Below are positions 42,868 to 51,246 of a DNA stretch of 64,000 nt, piece after piece. The first letter of the stretch is position 1. Every line of letters starts with the position of its first letter. Position numbers and translations under genes: made by a program. Source of the stretch: Litorivicinus lipolyticus (lineage in GTDB: Bacteria > Pseudomonadota > Gammaproteobacteria > Pseudomonadales > Litorivicinaceae); contig NZ_CP045871.1 of NCBI RefSeq assembly GCF_009650135.1, positions 124,001 to 188,000 of the forward strand. The letters are read 5' to 3'. The notes beneath the pieces are model-generated. The model did not search any database, was not told where the DNA came from, and worked only from the letters and a program-made list of their open reading frames with translations.

Positions 42868-43443
42868 ATGGCACGTGGACGAATAACAGCAACGGCACTC
42901 ATCGTCATCGCAGCGGCGCCGCTGGTGGTCGCCAGTTGGTTGTATTACAGCGGTTTTCGCCCCAGCGGCCAAACCAACGAGGGGGTGTTGCTGAACCCCA
43001 TTGTCACCGACGCCAGTTTGAATTGGACGGTGCCGGTGCGCGACCCGCGTTTAGACGACGGCCGTTTCAATAGTTGGGTGCTGGTGGTCTTGGACGGCGA
43101 GGCGGCAACTGAAAATTTGGTGCTGTCCCGCCAGGTGGTGACGGCCCTGGGGCGTGAGTCGGAGCGCATGAGCCGGCTGTATCTGGTTGATGTGCAGCCT
43201 AACTCGAGTGCCCAACAAGCGCTGGATTTGGATCACCCCAACTTGGCGGTCGGCACGGCGGATGTGGCCAGTTTGATTGCCACCTTGATTGCCAACGGTG
43301 CCCCCGACACCTTGCGCCGCAATGGGGGCTTGGTGTTGGCCGATCCATTGGGTAACTTAGTGTTGGTTTACGATAATAACGATGCAGGCAAGGCCTTGCT
43401 GAAAGACTTCAAGCGCCTACTTAAAGCCTCAAAAATAGGCTAG
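42868..43443 (+). CDS. Cox-cluster membrane-anchored protein, thioredoxin-like fold without cysteines
   Basis: A 191 aa protein with one N-terminal membrane helix (residues 8-27) and a periplasmic domain. It sits between SURF1 and ctaA, where related bacteria have a SCO/thioredoxin-like protein with a CxxxC motif. Similarity is seen in SRQVVTALGRESERMSRLYLV, split here as ALGRESERM and RLYLVDV, and in the C-terminal DPLGNLVLVY and KDFKRLLKASKIG. No cysteine is present anywhere in the sequence, so it cannot act as a thiol or copper protein. Function unknown; oxidase assembly is inferred from position. Confidence 0.85.
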   Translation: MARGRITATALIVIAAAPLVVASWLYYSGFRPSGQTNEGVLLNPIVTDASLNWTVPVRDPRLDDGRFNSWVLVVLDGEAATENLVLSRQVVTALGRESERMSRLYLVDVQPNSSAQQALDLDHPNLAVGTADVASLIATLIANGAPDTLRRNGGLVLADPLGNLVLVYDNNDAGKALLKDFKRLLKASKIG

Positions 43444-43445
43444 CT

Positions 43446-44501
43446 ATGACAGACACCCAACGTGCAAATACACTCACGAAATTGGCCGTGATTGCTGTGT
43501 TTTTCGCCCTGATTGTAATCGGTAAGGGCGCCTATACTCGCCTGGCGGACGCCGGGCTGGGATGCCCCGATTGGCCGGGCTGCTACGGCCATCTAACCGT
43601 GCCCAGCGGCGACAAGGTCGTGGCCGCTGAGCTGGCCTTCCCGGATGCCCCGGTTGAAAGCTATAAAGCCTGGGTGGAAATGATTCACCGCTATTTAGCG
43701 ACCGCTCTGGGCTTGCTGATCATCGTGATCACCGCACTGGGCCTGAAGTGGGCGCCGGCTGGAAAATCGAGCGGCTGGCCGCGCAAGCACCTGATCTTTT
43801 TGCTGCTGTTTGTGTGCCTGCAGGGCGCTTTTGGGGCCTGGACGGTGACGTTGAAGCTGTGGCCGAAAATTGTCACCTTACATCTGCTGGGCGGCTTCAC
43901 CGTGTTGACCTTGTTGTCCTTGGCGGCGATACGCTTTTCGCGCTGGCGGCCGGACGCGGGTGTGGATGGTGATCGAGCGCACGGCCTGAGGGCGCTGTTG
44001 CCGATGGGCTGGGTGGCGATGGCGGTGTTGTGCACCCAGATCTTTTTGGGCGGCTGGACCAGCACCAACTATGCTGCGCTGGCGTGCCCGGACTTGCCGA
44101 CCTGTCAGGGCGAGATGTGGCCCGAGACGGACTTCCAAAGCGGCTTTAATTTGCTCCAGGAAATCGGTCCGAACTATTTGGGTGGCAAGCTGGATAACGC
44201 TTCGCGCATTGCGATTCATCAATCCCACCGGATCGGCGCGATTGTCGCAACCCTGGTCATTTCAGGGTTGGCGCTGGCGCTCATTCGGCGGGGTCGCGGC
44301 ACCGTCTATGGCCGGCTCGGTCAACTGATGCTGGTGGCGTTGTCGGTACAGATCGCATTGGGGTTGTCGAACATCTGGTTTCAGTTGCCGATTGCGGTGG
44401 CCACCGCACATAACTTGGGCGCGGCTATTTTGCTCCAGGTCTTGGTATTTACTTTGTACGCCCTGCGCAAGCTCGGCCCTAATGGCTGGAGTGAGCTATG
44501 A
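43446..44501 (+). CDS. ctaA: Heme A synthase
   Basis: Oxidises heme O to heme A for the aa3 oxidase. It is 351 aa with eight membrane helices. GAYTRLADAGLGCPDWPGC is near residues 28-46 with the Cys pair. Heme-ligand His residues are in MIHRYLAT, HQSHRIGA and TAHNLGAA, and a second Cys pair lies in CPDLPTC. It overlaps ctaB by 4 bp. Confidence 0.97.
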   Translation: MTDTQRANTLTKLAVIAVFFALIVIGKGAYTRLADAGLGCPDWPGCYGHLTVPSGDKVVAAELAFPDAPVESYKAWVEMIHRYLATALGLLIIVITALGLKWAPAGKSSGWPRKHLIFLLLFVCLQGAFGAWTVTLKLWPKIVTLHLLGGFTVLTLLSLAAIRFSRWRPDAGVDGDRAHGLRALLPMGWVAMAVLCTQIFLGGWTSTNYAALACPDLPTCQGEMWPETDFQSGFNLLQEIGPNYLGGKLDNASRIAIHQSHRIGAIVATLVISGLALALIRRGRGTVYGRLGQLMLVALSVQIALGLSNIWFQLPIAVATAHNLGAAILLQVLVFTLYALRKLGPNGWSEL

Positions 44502-45388
44502 GTGCAGTCATCAGTCAACGGGCCCATTGGCGCGACTATTTAGAACTGACTAAACCCAAGGTCGTGGCCTTGATGCTGATCACTTCGGTGGTGGGTATGT
44601 GCTTGGCAACGCCGGGCTGGGTTGGCTTGGATGTGTTGGTGTTTGGCAACTTGGGGATCGCGCTCTGTGCGGGCTCCGCGGCCTGTATTAACCATCTGGT
44701 GGACCAGGGCATCGACGCCAAAATGTCGCGCACCTCGGGGCGCCCCGTGGCCACCGGCAAGGTCGCCCGCGTCAACGCGCTGTCCTTTGCTGCGGCATTG
44801 GGTGTCGGCGGCACGGCACTGTTACTGTTGACCATTAACGCCATTACCGCCTGGCTGACCGTGGCCAGCCTGGTCGGATACGCCTTTGTTTACACGCTGT
44901 ATTTGAAGCGCGCGACCCCGCAAAACATCGTCATCGGTGGTTTGGCCGGCGCCGCGCCGCCGCTGTTGGGGTGGACCGCGGTAACCGGCTCGGTCGACCC
45001 GGAGGCGCTGTTGTTGGTGCTGATTATTTTTGCCTGGACGCCGCCGCACTTTTGGGCGCTGGCGATTCACCGCAAGGACGAGTACGCCAAGGTCGACGTG
45101 CCGATGCTGCCAGTTACCCATGGCGATCGCTTCACGCGCCTGCACATTGCCCTGTACACCATCATTTTGGCCCTGATCACGACCATGCCGTACCTGATCG
45201 GCATGAGCGGCATCATCTATGCCGTCGGCGCCGCTGCACTGAACATTGGCTATCTGTATTGGGCGGTCCGCTTGTTCGTCAGCCGTGACCCCAAGGACCC
45301 CATGCGTTCGTTCGGCTACAGCATCTGGTATTTGTTTGGGATGTTTATTGTGCTGTTGGTCGATCATTACCTGAGTGTCTTGCTATGA
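44498..45388 (+). CDS. ctaB: Heme O synthase (protoheme IX farnesyltransferase)
   Basis: UbiA-superfamily enzyme that adds a farnesyl chain to heme B. It is 296 aa with about nine helices. The first aspartate-rich motif is NHLVDQGIDAKMSRTSGRP (near 66-84), and the second conserved region HRKDEYAKVDVPMLPV. The pair CtaB then CtaA gives heme A. It overlaps the SCO-like gene by 4 bp. Confidence 0.97.
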   Translation: MSAVISQRAHWRDYLELTKPKVVALMLITSVVGMCLATPGWVGLDVLVFGNLGIALCAGSAACINHLVDQGIDAKMSRTSGRPVATGKVARVNALSFAAALGVGGTALLLLTINAITAWLTVASLVGYAFVYTLYLKRATPQNIVIGGLAGAAPPLLGWTAVTGSVDPEALLLVLIIFAWTPPHFWALAIHRKDEYAKVDVPMLPVTHGDRFTRLHIALYTIILALITTMPYLIGMSGIIYAVGAAALNIGYLYWAVRLFVSRDPKDPMRSFGYSIWYLFGMFIVLLVDHYLSVLL

Positions 45389-45951
45389 GTGATGCCGTGC
45401 CTAAAACCGGCGCCCAGCGCCGGGGTATTCGCAACACCCTGATTCAACTGGGGCTGATCATGACGGCGGTACTGGCGCTGTTTTTTTGGAAGCTTAATCG
45501 CGAGGCGGTGGTCAAGCCCCAAGGCGCGCCACCGGGCTTTGTCAAACTCGAAGCACCCAAAGCCTTGGCCGATTGGCCGCTGGTGGGTCAGTGGTCACTG
45601 GGCTTGATGGATGATCCCTCGTGCGCCCCAAACCAATGCAACAGTGCCCGTGTGACCTTGCAACGCTTGTGGCAGAGCAATCAGCGGTTACCGCGTGACG
45701 AGGTCGGTCTGGTCTGGTTCAGTCCGTCGCCGAGCGAGCGTAGCGAGCCCTTTCAGTTGTCTCAGGTCGAGCCGGATTTTGCCGGTTTGCCGGATGCCGG
45801 CTGGTTTATCGAGCGAGAGGGTGACGCTTGGCAGCGCTGGAGCCACAGCCTGTTGATCGTCAATCCGGCCGGCGAGTTGGTGGCCTGGGTACGGCCGCCG
45901 TTTAACGCCGGCCAAATTGTGCGTTCGATGTCCCTGGCTGGAATTTTATAG
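45385..45951 (+). CDS. SCO1/SenC-like copper chaperone with an altered Cys motif
   Basis: A 188 aa protein with an N-terminal membrane helix (about residues 18-36) and a thioredoxin-like domain, in the usual SCO position after ctaB. SCO proteins deliver copper to CuA using CxxxC and a distal His. Here the cysteines are C80 and C85 (SCAPNQCN), a CX4C spacing, while the His is kept (H154 in WSHSLLIVNPAGEL). The protein is a little short and the family match is weak elsewhere. It is adjacent to the convergent thrB with no gap. Confidence 0.75.
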   Translation: MSDAVPKTGAQRRGIRNTLIQLGLIMTAVLALFFWKLNREAVVKPQGAPPGFVKLEAPKALADWPLVGQWSLGLMDDPSCAPNQCNSARVTLQRLWQSNQRLPRDEVGLVWFSPSPSERSEPFQLSQVEPDFAGLPDAGWFIEREGDAWQRWSHSLLIVNPAGELVAWVRPPFNAGQIVRSMSLAGIL

Positions 45952-46893
45952 CTAGCGCCCGGCGCGGCGCGCCCGCAAGATCAGCTCAAAGGCCTTAGGG
46001 TCTTTAACGTGGGGTGGCGCATCCGGGCCGCCCTCGGCACGCCGTGCCAGGGCCACCAACCGCAACATCCAAAAGCGCAGCGCCGCCGTTTGCAGGATTA
46101 AATCCCAGCACGCCAGCTCGGCCGGGGTCAGCGGTCGAATGGCTTGGTAGGCGTCCATCATGGCGTCACGCGCGCCGGCTATCAGCTCGCCCTCGGCGTT
46201 GGAGCACCAATCGTTCAGCGTGACCGCCAAATCAAACGCAAAATAGCCGGTGCAGGCGTTGTAAAAGTCGATGATGCCGGCGATTTCATCGCCGTCAAAG
46301 AGCGAGTTGTCGCGGAATAAATCGCCGTGGATGATGCCGCTGGGCAGGTCGCCGGCGCTGTCCAGCCAGGCCGCGGTGTCAGCAATTTGTTGGTCCAACA
46401 AGGCGCGACCAGCGTCGTCTAAAAACGGTTGCACGCGGTCGCGGTTGCCTTCCCACCACTGGCGCCAGCGGTGATTGTCCTTGGTCATGTCGGGCATGCT
46501 TTGGCTGGCGTTGTGCATTTGCCCAACCGCGGTGCCCAGTGCTGCGCGCTGTCGGTCATTCGGGGTCATAGGCGCACGCCCCACCAGTTTTGGAAACAAC
46601 ACGGCGGGCTTGTTTTTAAGCAGGTGCAGGCGCTTGCCGGTGCGATCCGCGACCGGAATGGCCACCGGCACGCTGGCGTCACCCAGGCGTTTATTCAGCT
46701 CAACGAAAAACGGCACTTCGTCAAAGCCCTGCTCTTCAAAGATTTGCAGCACCCATTCACGACCCGCGGTCAAAAAATAGGTGGTGTTTTCAACGCCGGC
46801 CTCGACGCCTTCGAAGTGGGTGAGTGGCGGCAAATCGAATCCATTCAGGAAACCTTGCAGTTCGTCGGCGGTAATCGGGGTGTAAACGCTCAT
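45952..46893 (-). CDS. thrB: Homoserine kinase (ThrB, aminoglycoside phosphotransferase fold)
   Basis: Phosphorylates homoserine for threonine synthesis. It is 313 aa, of the APH/choline kinase-like type found in Pseudomonas, not the GHMP kinase of E. coli. The catalytic motif IIHGDLFRDNSLF and the metal-binding GIIDFYNA lie in the middle, and the N terminus MSVYTPITADEL is typical. I chose ATG 46893; a TTG at 46908 would add five residues. It diverges from polA, as in Pseudomonas. Confidence 0.93.
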   Translation of the reverse strand: MSVYTPITADELQGFLNGFDLPPLTHFEGVEAGVENTTYFLTAGREWVLQIFEEQGFDEVPFFVELNKRLGDASVPVAIPVADRTGKRLHLLKNKPAVLFPKLVGRAPMTPNDRQRAALGTAVGQMHNASQSMPDMTKDNHRWRQWWEGNRDRVQPFLDDAGRALLDQQIADTAAWLDSAGDLPSGIIHGDLFRDNSLFDGDEIAGIIDFYNACTGYFAFDLAVTLNDWCSNAEGELIAGARDAMMDAYQAIRPLTPAELACWDLILQTAALRFWMLRLVALARRAEGGPDAPPHVKDPKAFELILRARRAGR

Positions 46894-46955
46894 CCTGTGC
46901 CCAAACAAAAAAGGGTAGTATCCCTTTATCTACCTACATAAGTCACTGACGTTTT

Positions 46956-49673
46956 ATGACCCAACGCCCTGATATCGTGCTCGTTGATGGTTCGAGCTAC
47001 CTGTACCGCGCTTTCCACGCGATGCCGCCGTTGACCAATTCCCAAGGCCAGCCGGTCGGTGCCACCCGCGGCATCTTGAACATGCTGAAAAAGCTGTTTG
47101 ATGTCACCGGCCCGGTCGAAGCGGCGGTGATTTTTGATGCCCCCGGCAAAACCTTTCGCGATCAAATCTACCCGGACTACAAGGCCAACCGGCCGAGTAT
47201 GCCGGACGACTTACGCGCCCAGATCAAGCCCATTCATGCGCTGGTCGAGGCGCTCGGGTTGCCGTTGATTGTGGTGCCGGATGTCGAAGCGGATGACGTC
47301 ATTGGCACCTTGGCGGCGCAGTACGCTGCCCAGGGCAAGTCGGTGTTGGTGTCGACCGGTGACAAGGACATGGCCCAGCTGGTCGACCAGCATGTGACCC
47401 TGGTTAATACCATGGGCGACCCCTGGACCTACATGGATCCGGCCGGTGTGGTTGAAAAGTTCGGCGTCCCGCCCGAGCGGATTATCGATTTCTTGGCGTT
47501 GGTCGGGGACAAGGTCGACAACGTACCGGGCGTTGAAAAATGCGGCCCCAAAACCGCGGTCAAATGGCTGCAGGCCTATGGCAGCCTGGACGGTGTTATG
47601 GCCAATGCCGATCAGGTCGGTGGCAAGGTGGGCGAGTATCTGCGGGTGGCGCTGGACTTTTTGCCGACCGGGCGCGACTTGGTCACCATTAAACTGGATT
47701 GCGAGTGGCCGGCGGTGCCGTTGGTGGTGCGGGCGCCGGACACCGAAGCACTGCGCGCGCTCTATCAAGAATTGGAATTCACGTCCTTGATGCAGACCCT
47801 GGAGCCATCCACTGCCGGGGCTTCGGCGGCGCCCAGCGACGGTGTTTTGACACCTGCGCAGGCGCCCAATGCGCCGGCCCAAACCCATTATCAGTTAATT
47901 GAAAACCTCGACGATTTGGACACCGCCTTGGCCGCGTGCCGTCAGGCTGGGACCTTTGCGCTGGACACCGAGACCACCTCGGTGCACGCACACCAGGCCG
48001 ATTTAGTCGGTGTCGCCCTCAGTTGGGCGCCGGGTCAGGGTGTCTATATCCCGGTTGCGCACCAGGTGTTGGAGCCGCAACTGGCCGTTGATGAGATCCG
48101 GGGCCAGCTGCAGGCACTGTTGAAGGATCCGGGCATGGTCTGGGTCGCTCAAAATCTGAAATATGACCTGCGGGTGCTGCGCCGGGCCGGCTTTACGGTC
48201 GCCTGCCAAACCCAAGACACCTTGCTGATGAGCTATGCCCTAAACCCGACCGGTGGGCGTCATGATATGGACTCGATGGCGACACGCTATTTGGGGGTCG
48301 CCACCACCAGCTACGAAACCGTGTGTGGCAAGGGCGCCAAGCAGGTCGGTTTTGAAACCATTGATTTGGCCACCGCCACGGCCTATGCCGCCGAAGACGC
48401 GGACATCACGCTGCGGCTGTATCGGCATTTGAGTGTCGAGTTGGCGCGGGCGGGCGAGCTCAAAGCCCTCTACGAAAGCCTGGAATTGCCATTGGTGCCG
48501 GTGATTGCTGATCTTGAAGACTTGGGTGCGCTGATCGATCCGGACGCGCTGGCGCTGCAATCCGCCGAGCTGGGTTTGCGATTGGAGCAGCTAGAGGACG
48601 CGGCGCATGACTTGGCCGGTGAGCCCTTTAACCTAAGCTCACCCAAACAGTTGCAGGCGATATTATTTGAGAAGTTGGGCCTGCCGGTGCTCAAGAAAAC
48701 GCCCAAGGGCGCGCCCTCGACCAACGAAGAAGTGTTGGCTGAATTGGCCGAACAGTACGAGCTGCCAAAGCTGTTGATGGAGCACCGTTCGCTGTCCAAA
48801 TTGAAGGGCACCTACACCGACAAGCTGCCGCTGGCGGCGGATGCGAATGGCCGTATTCACACCAGCTTGCACCAGGCCGTGACCTCGACCGGGCGGTTGT
48901 CATCGTCCGACCCGAATTTGCAGAACATCCCGATTCGAACCGAGGAAGGGCGCCGGATCCGGGCGGCCTTTATTGCGCCGGCGGGGCATGTGTTGATGGC
49001 GGCCGACTATTCACAGGTCGAGCTGCGGGTGATGGCGCACTTTAGCCAAGACCCTGGCATGATCGCCGCCTTCCAGGCCGACCAGGACATCCACAGCGCG
49101 ACCGCCGCCGAAGTGTTTGGCGTCGACACCGTGACGGCGGATCACCGCCGCGCGGCCAAAGCGATTAACTTTGGCTTGATTTATGGCATGAGTGCGTTTG
49201 GCTTGGCACGCAACCTGCACATCAGCCGCGGCGAAGCGCAGGACTACATTGATCGCTATTTCGCCCGCTACCCGGGGGTTCTACGGTTCATGGAAACGAC
49301 CAAGGAAAACGCCCAAGCCGACGGCTATGTCGCCACCCAGCGCGGCCGGCGGCTGTACTTGCCGGACATCAATGGGCGCGATCAAATGCGCAAGCGCGCG
49401 GCCGAGCGCCTGGCCATCAATGCGCCGGTCCAAGGCACCGCGGCTGATTTAATCAAACAGGCGATGCTGGATGTGGATGCCTTGATTCGGCGCGATTTCC
49501 CAGACGTGCGTATGCTGTTGCAGGTCCACGATGAATTGTTGTTCGAAGTGCCATTGGGCCGGGCCGACGCGTTCGCGGCGGCGTTGAAGCCGGCGATGGA
49601 AGGGGTTAAAGGCTTGGATGTGCCGCTGAAAGTCGATATTGGCCGTGGTGCCTCTTGGTATGAGGCCCACTGA
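46956..49673 (+). CDS. polA: DNA polymerase I
   Basis: Repair and Okazaki-fragment polymerase. It is 905 aa with three domains: 5'-3' exonuclease (about 1-290), 3'-5' proofreading exonuclease (about 310-505, metal motif LDTET, so likely active) and polymerase (about 520-905). Polymerase motifs A (ADYSQVELRVMAHFS), B (RRAAKAINFGLIYGMSAFG) and C (VHDELLFEV) are intact. The downstream gap before engB holds a probable small RNA gene. Confidence 0.99.
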   Translation: MTQRPDIVLVDGSSYLYRAFHAMPPLTNSQGQPVGATRGILNMLKKLFDVTGPVEAAVIFDAPGKTFRDQIYPDYKANRPSMPDDLRAQIKPIHALVEALGLPLIVVPDVEADDVIGTLAAQYAAQGKSVLVSTGDKDMAQLVDQHVTLVNTMGDPWTYMDPAGVVEKFGVPPERIIDFLALVGDKVDNVPGVEKCGPKTAVKWLQAYGSLDGVMANADQVGGKVGEYLRVALDFLPTGRDLVTIKLDCEWPAVPLVVRAPDTEALRALYQELEFTSLMQTLEPSTAGASAAPSDGVLTPAQAPNAPAQTHYQLIENLDDLDTALAACRQAGTFALDTETTSVHAHQADLVGVALSWAPGQGVYIPVAHQVLEPQLAVDEIRGQLQALLKDPGMVWVAQNLKYDLRVLRRAGFTVACQTQDTLLMSYALNPTGGRHDMDSMATRYLGVATTSYETVCGKGAKQVGFETIDLATATAYAAEDADITLRLYRHLSVELARAGELKALYESLELPLVPVIADLEDLGALIDPDALALQSAELGLRLEQLEDAAHDLAGEPFNLSSPKQLQAILFEKLGLPVLKKTPKGAPSTNEEVLAELAEQYELPKLLMEHRSLSKLKGTYTDKLPLAADANGRIHTSLHQAVTSTGRLSSSDPNLQNIPIRTEEGRRIRAAFIAPAGHVLMAADYSQVELRVMAHFSQDPGMIAAFQADQDIHSATAAEVFGVDTVTADHRRAAKAINFGLIYGMSAFGLARNLHISRGEAQDYIDRYFARYPGVLRFMETTKENAQADGYVATQRGRRLYLPDINGRDQMRKRAAERLAINAPVQGTAADLIKQAMLDVDALIRRDFPDVRMLLQVHDELLFEVPLGRADAFAAALKPAMEGVKGLDVPLKVDIGRGASWYEAH

Positions 49674-49693
49674 AAACTTTTTTAAGAAAGTTG

Positions 49694-49721
49694 GGAACTT
49701 TCCTAAACTGGGGGTGTCTAT
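49694..49721 (+). promoter_or_regulatory. Near-consensus sigma-E (RpoE/AlgU) promoter
   Basis: GGAACTT (49694-49700), a 15 bp spacer, then GTCTAT (49716-49721). The extracytoplasmic-stress sigma factor consensus is GGAACTT, about 15-16 bp, GTCnAA, so the -35 is perfect and the -10 is close. It drives rightward into the polA-engB gap, where no coding gene lies. The -35 is also the right arm of an inverted repeat (49686-49702). Confidence 0.65.
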
Positions 49722-49727
49722 CTTTGT

Positions 49728-49834
49728 AGATGAACATGATTCCCTCTTAGGAATGTTCTCCTAGCGCTAGCTTTACCCCAAAGCGAAACGCCTTGACCCC
49801 GCCAACGTTTGGCCACGTTTCGGGGTTTTATTTT
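49728..49834 (+). ncRNA. Probable small RNA in the polA-engB gap (ErsA / Spot 42 position)
   Basis: About 107 nt from a predicted start 6-8 bases after the sigma-E -10 box to a rho-independent terminator. The 5' part can fold into a hairpin: GAAC (49732-49735) and ATTCC (49739-49743) pair with GGAAT (49750-49754) and GTTC (49755-49758), leaving a pyrimidine-rich CUCUUA loop. A short open spacer and the terminator follow. E. coli spf (Spot 42) and, as I recall, Pseudomonas ersA, which is AlgU-dependent, sit in this same gap. No open reading frame explains the region. No expression data. Confidence 0.6.
49796..49834 (+). terminator. Rho-independent terminator of the putative sRNA
   Basis: ACCCCG (49796-49801) pairs with CGGGGT (49821-49826), with an inner AACGT/ACGTT (49804-49808 with 49815-49819), followed by TTTTATTTT. 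It would also stop polA read-through before the convergent engB gene. Confidence 0.75.
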
Positions 49835-49841
49835 GCCTGCG

Positions 49842-50459
49842 TTATTCCGTCTCCGGCGCGCTGGCGTCGGGCAGCATCCATGACTTCAAACGCTCGTCCA
49901 ACTCTTCAATGCCCTGGCGTTTAAGCGCACTGAACAGTTGCGTGGTACAGCCCTCGGGCAATTCCTTGCGAACTTTCATCAGGGTTTGGTTTTGGACGTT
50001 ACGCGACAGCTTGTCCGCCTTGGTCAGCACCGCGTGCAGCGGCAACTGCCGCGCCAGCGCCCAGTCCATCATTTGCTGGTCCAGCGGTGACATGGGGTGG
50101 CGTGAGTCCATGATCATGACCAAACCGGCGAGGCAGCGACGGTTTTCCAAGAACGCTTGGATGTTGCGTCCCCAGTTCGCGCGCATCGCCACGGGCACCT
50201 TGGCGTAGCCGTAGCCGGGCAGGTCGACCAACTTTAACTGTTCGTCCTGTAGGCTAAAAAAGTTGATCATTTGCGTACGCCCGGGTGTTTTTGAGACCCT
50301 AGCGAGCGCTCGCTGGTTGGCGATGACGTTGAGGCAGCTACTTTTGCCCGCGTTTGAACGGCCCGCGAAGGCAACTTCGACGCCTTCATCGGCGGGAAAG
50401 TTCTGGGGTTTGGTGGCGCTGATTTGGTACTTTGCAGTACGCAATAAGTTGAAAGCCAT
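49842..50459 (-). CDS. engB: Ribosome biogenesis GTPase YihA/EngB
   Basis: Essential small GTPase for 50S assembly. It is 205 aa. G1 GRSNAGKSS is near residues 33-41, the G2 Thr is in KTPGRTQMINFF, G3 VDLPGYGYAKV near 78-88, and G4 TKAD near 146-149. It is convergent with polA and the sRNA and divergent from the cytochrome c4 gene. Confidence 0.97.
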   Translation of the reverse strand: MAFNLLRTAKYQISATKPQNFPADEGVEVAFAGRSNAGKSSCLNVIANQRALARVSKTPGRTQMINFFSLQDEQLKLVDLPGYGYAKVPVAMRANWGRNIQAFLENRRCLAGLVMIMDSRHPMSPLDQQMMDWALARQLPLHAVLTKADKLSRNVQNQTLMKVRKELPEGCTTQLFSALKRQGIEELDERLKSWMLPDASAPETE

Positions 50460-50542
50460 GCCTTATGCATTCCGTGTATAAGCAATAAAGGTTTATACTA
50501 CCGAAAGTTATTAGACACTTTTCCTATTTAACGGACTTAGAC

Positions 50543-51157
50543 ATGAAACAGCTTGTAATTTTGGCCCTCAGCAGCCTTTTGTCCTTCGCCGCTAGCGCGA
50601 CCGAAGTCCCGGAACTCGGTCCGCAGGGCGATGCCGCTGCCGGCGAAGCCAAGGCCGCCGTTTGTGCAGGCTGTCACGGTGCAGATGGCAACAGCGCCAC
50701 CGGCGGTTTCCCGAAATTGGCCGGCCAGCACGCCGCCTACCTGGCGACTCAGTTGGCCAACTTCAAATCCAAAGAACGCGACAACGCCATGATGTATGGC
50801 TTTGCGGTCGGCTTGTCGGACCAAGACATGCTCGATTTGGCGGCGTTTTACGCAGCTAAAAAAGTCGCCCCGGGCGTCGCCAAGGCTGAACTGGCCGCGC
50901 GCGGCGAGCAGATCTACCGATTTGGTGACGTCGAGCGCGGCGTCGCTGCATGCGCCGCCTGCCATGGTCCGCAGGGCAAAGGCATTGCCAGCGCTAACTT
51001 CCCAAGCCTGGCCGGTCAGTGGTCCGAATACACCCTGGCTCAGCTCAACACCTTCAAAAGCGGTGCGCGTCAGAACGCGATGATGAATGGTGTGGCGGTC
51101 AACATGCGTGCGGCGGATATGGAAGCCGTGGCCAGCTACATCGAAGGGCTTCGTTAG
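50543..51157 (+). CDS. Cytochrome c4 (diheme)
   Basis: Periplasmic diheme electron carrier, a likely donor to the oxidases. It is 204 aa. After a signal peptide (residues 1-19), two homologous cytochrome domains each carry a heme site: CAGCH at residues 41-45 and CAACH at 137-141. The distal Met lies in NAMMYG and NAMMNG. It is followed by a strong terminator and then dsbA, the Pseudomonas order. Confidence 0.95.
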   Translation: MKQLVILALSSLLSFAASATEVPELGPQGDAAAGEAKAAVCAGCHGADGNSATGGFPKLAGQHAAYLATQLANFKSKERDNAMMYGFAVGLSDQDMLDLAAFYAAKKVAPGVAKAELAARGEQIYRFGDVERGVAACAACHGPQGKGIASANFPSLAGQWSEYTLAQLNTFKSGARQNAMMNGVAVNMRAADMEAVASYIEGLR

Positions 51158-51178
51158 AGCGGCGAAACCTTTCGTTAC

Positions 51179-51205
51179 AAAGGCGGTCTATTGATCGCCT
51201 TTTTT
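51179..51205 (+). terminator. Rho-independent terminator after cytochrome c4
   Basis: AAAGGCG (51179-51185) pairs with CGCCTTT (51196-51202), extended by GTC/GAT to a ten-pair stem with a TATT loop, and a run of six T at 51200-51205. It separates cytochrome c4 from dsbA. Confidence 0.88.
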
Positions 51206-51246
51206 GTGCCCATACTGGGGCCAGACGAATAATTTGGAGTAACGCG

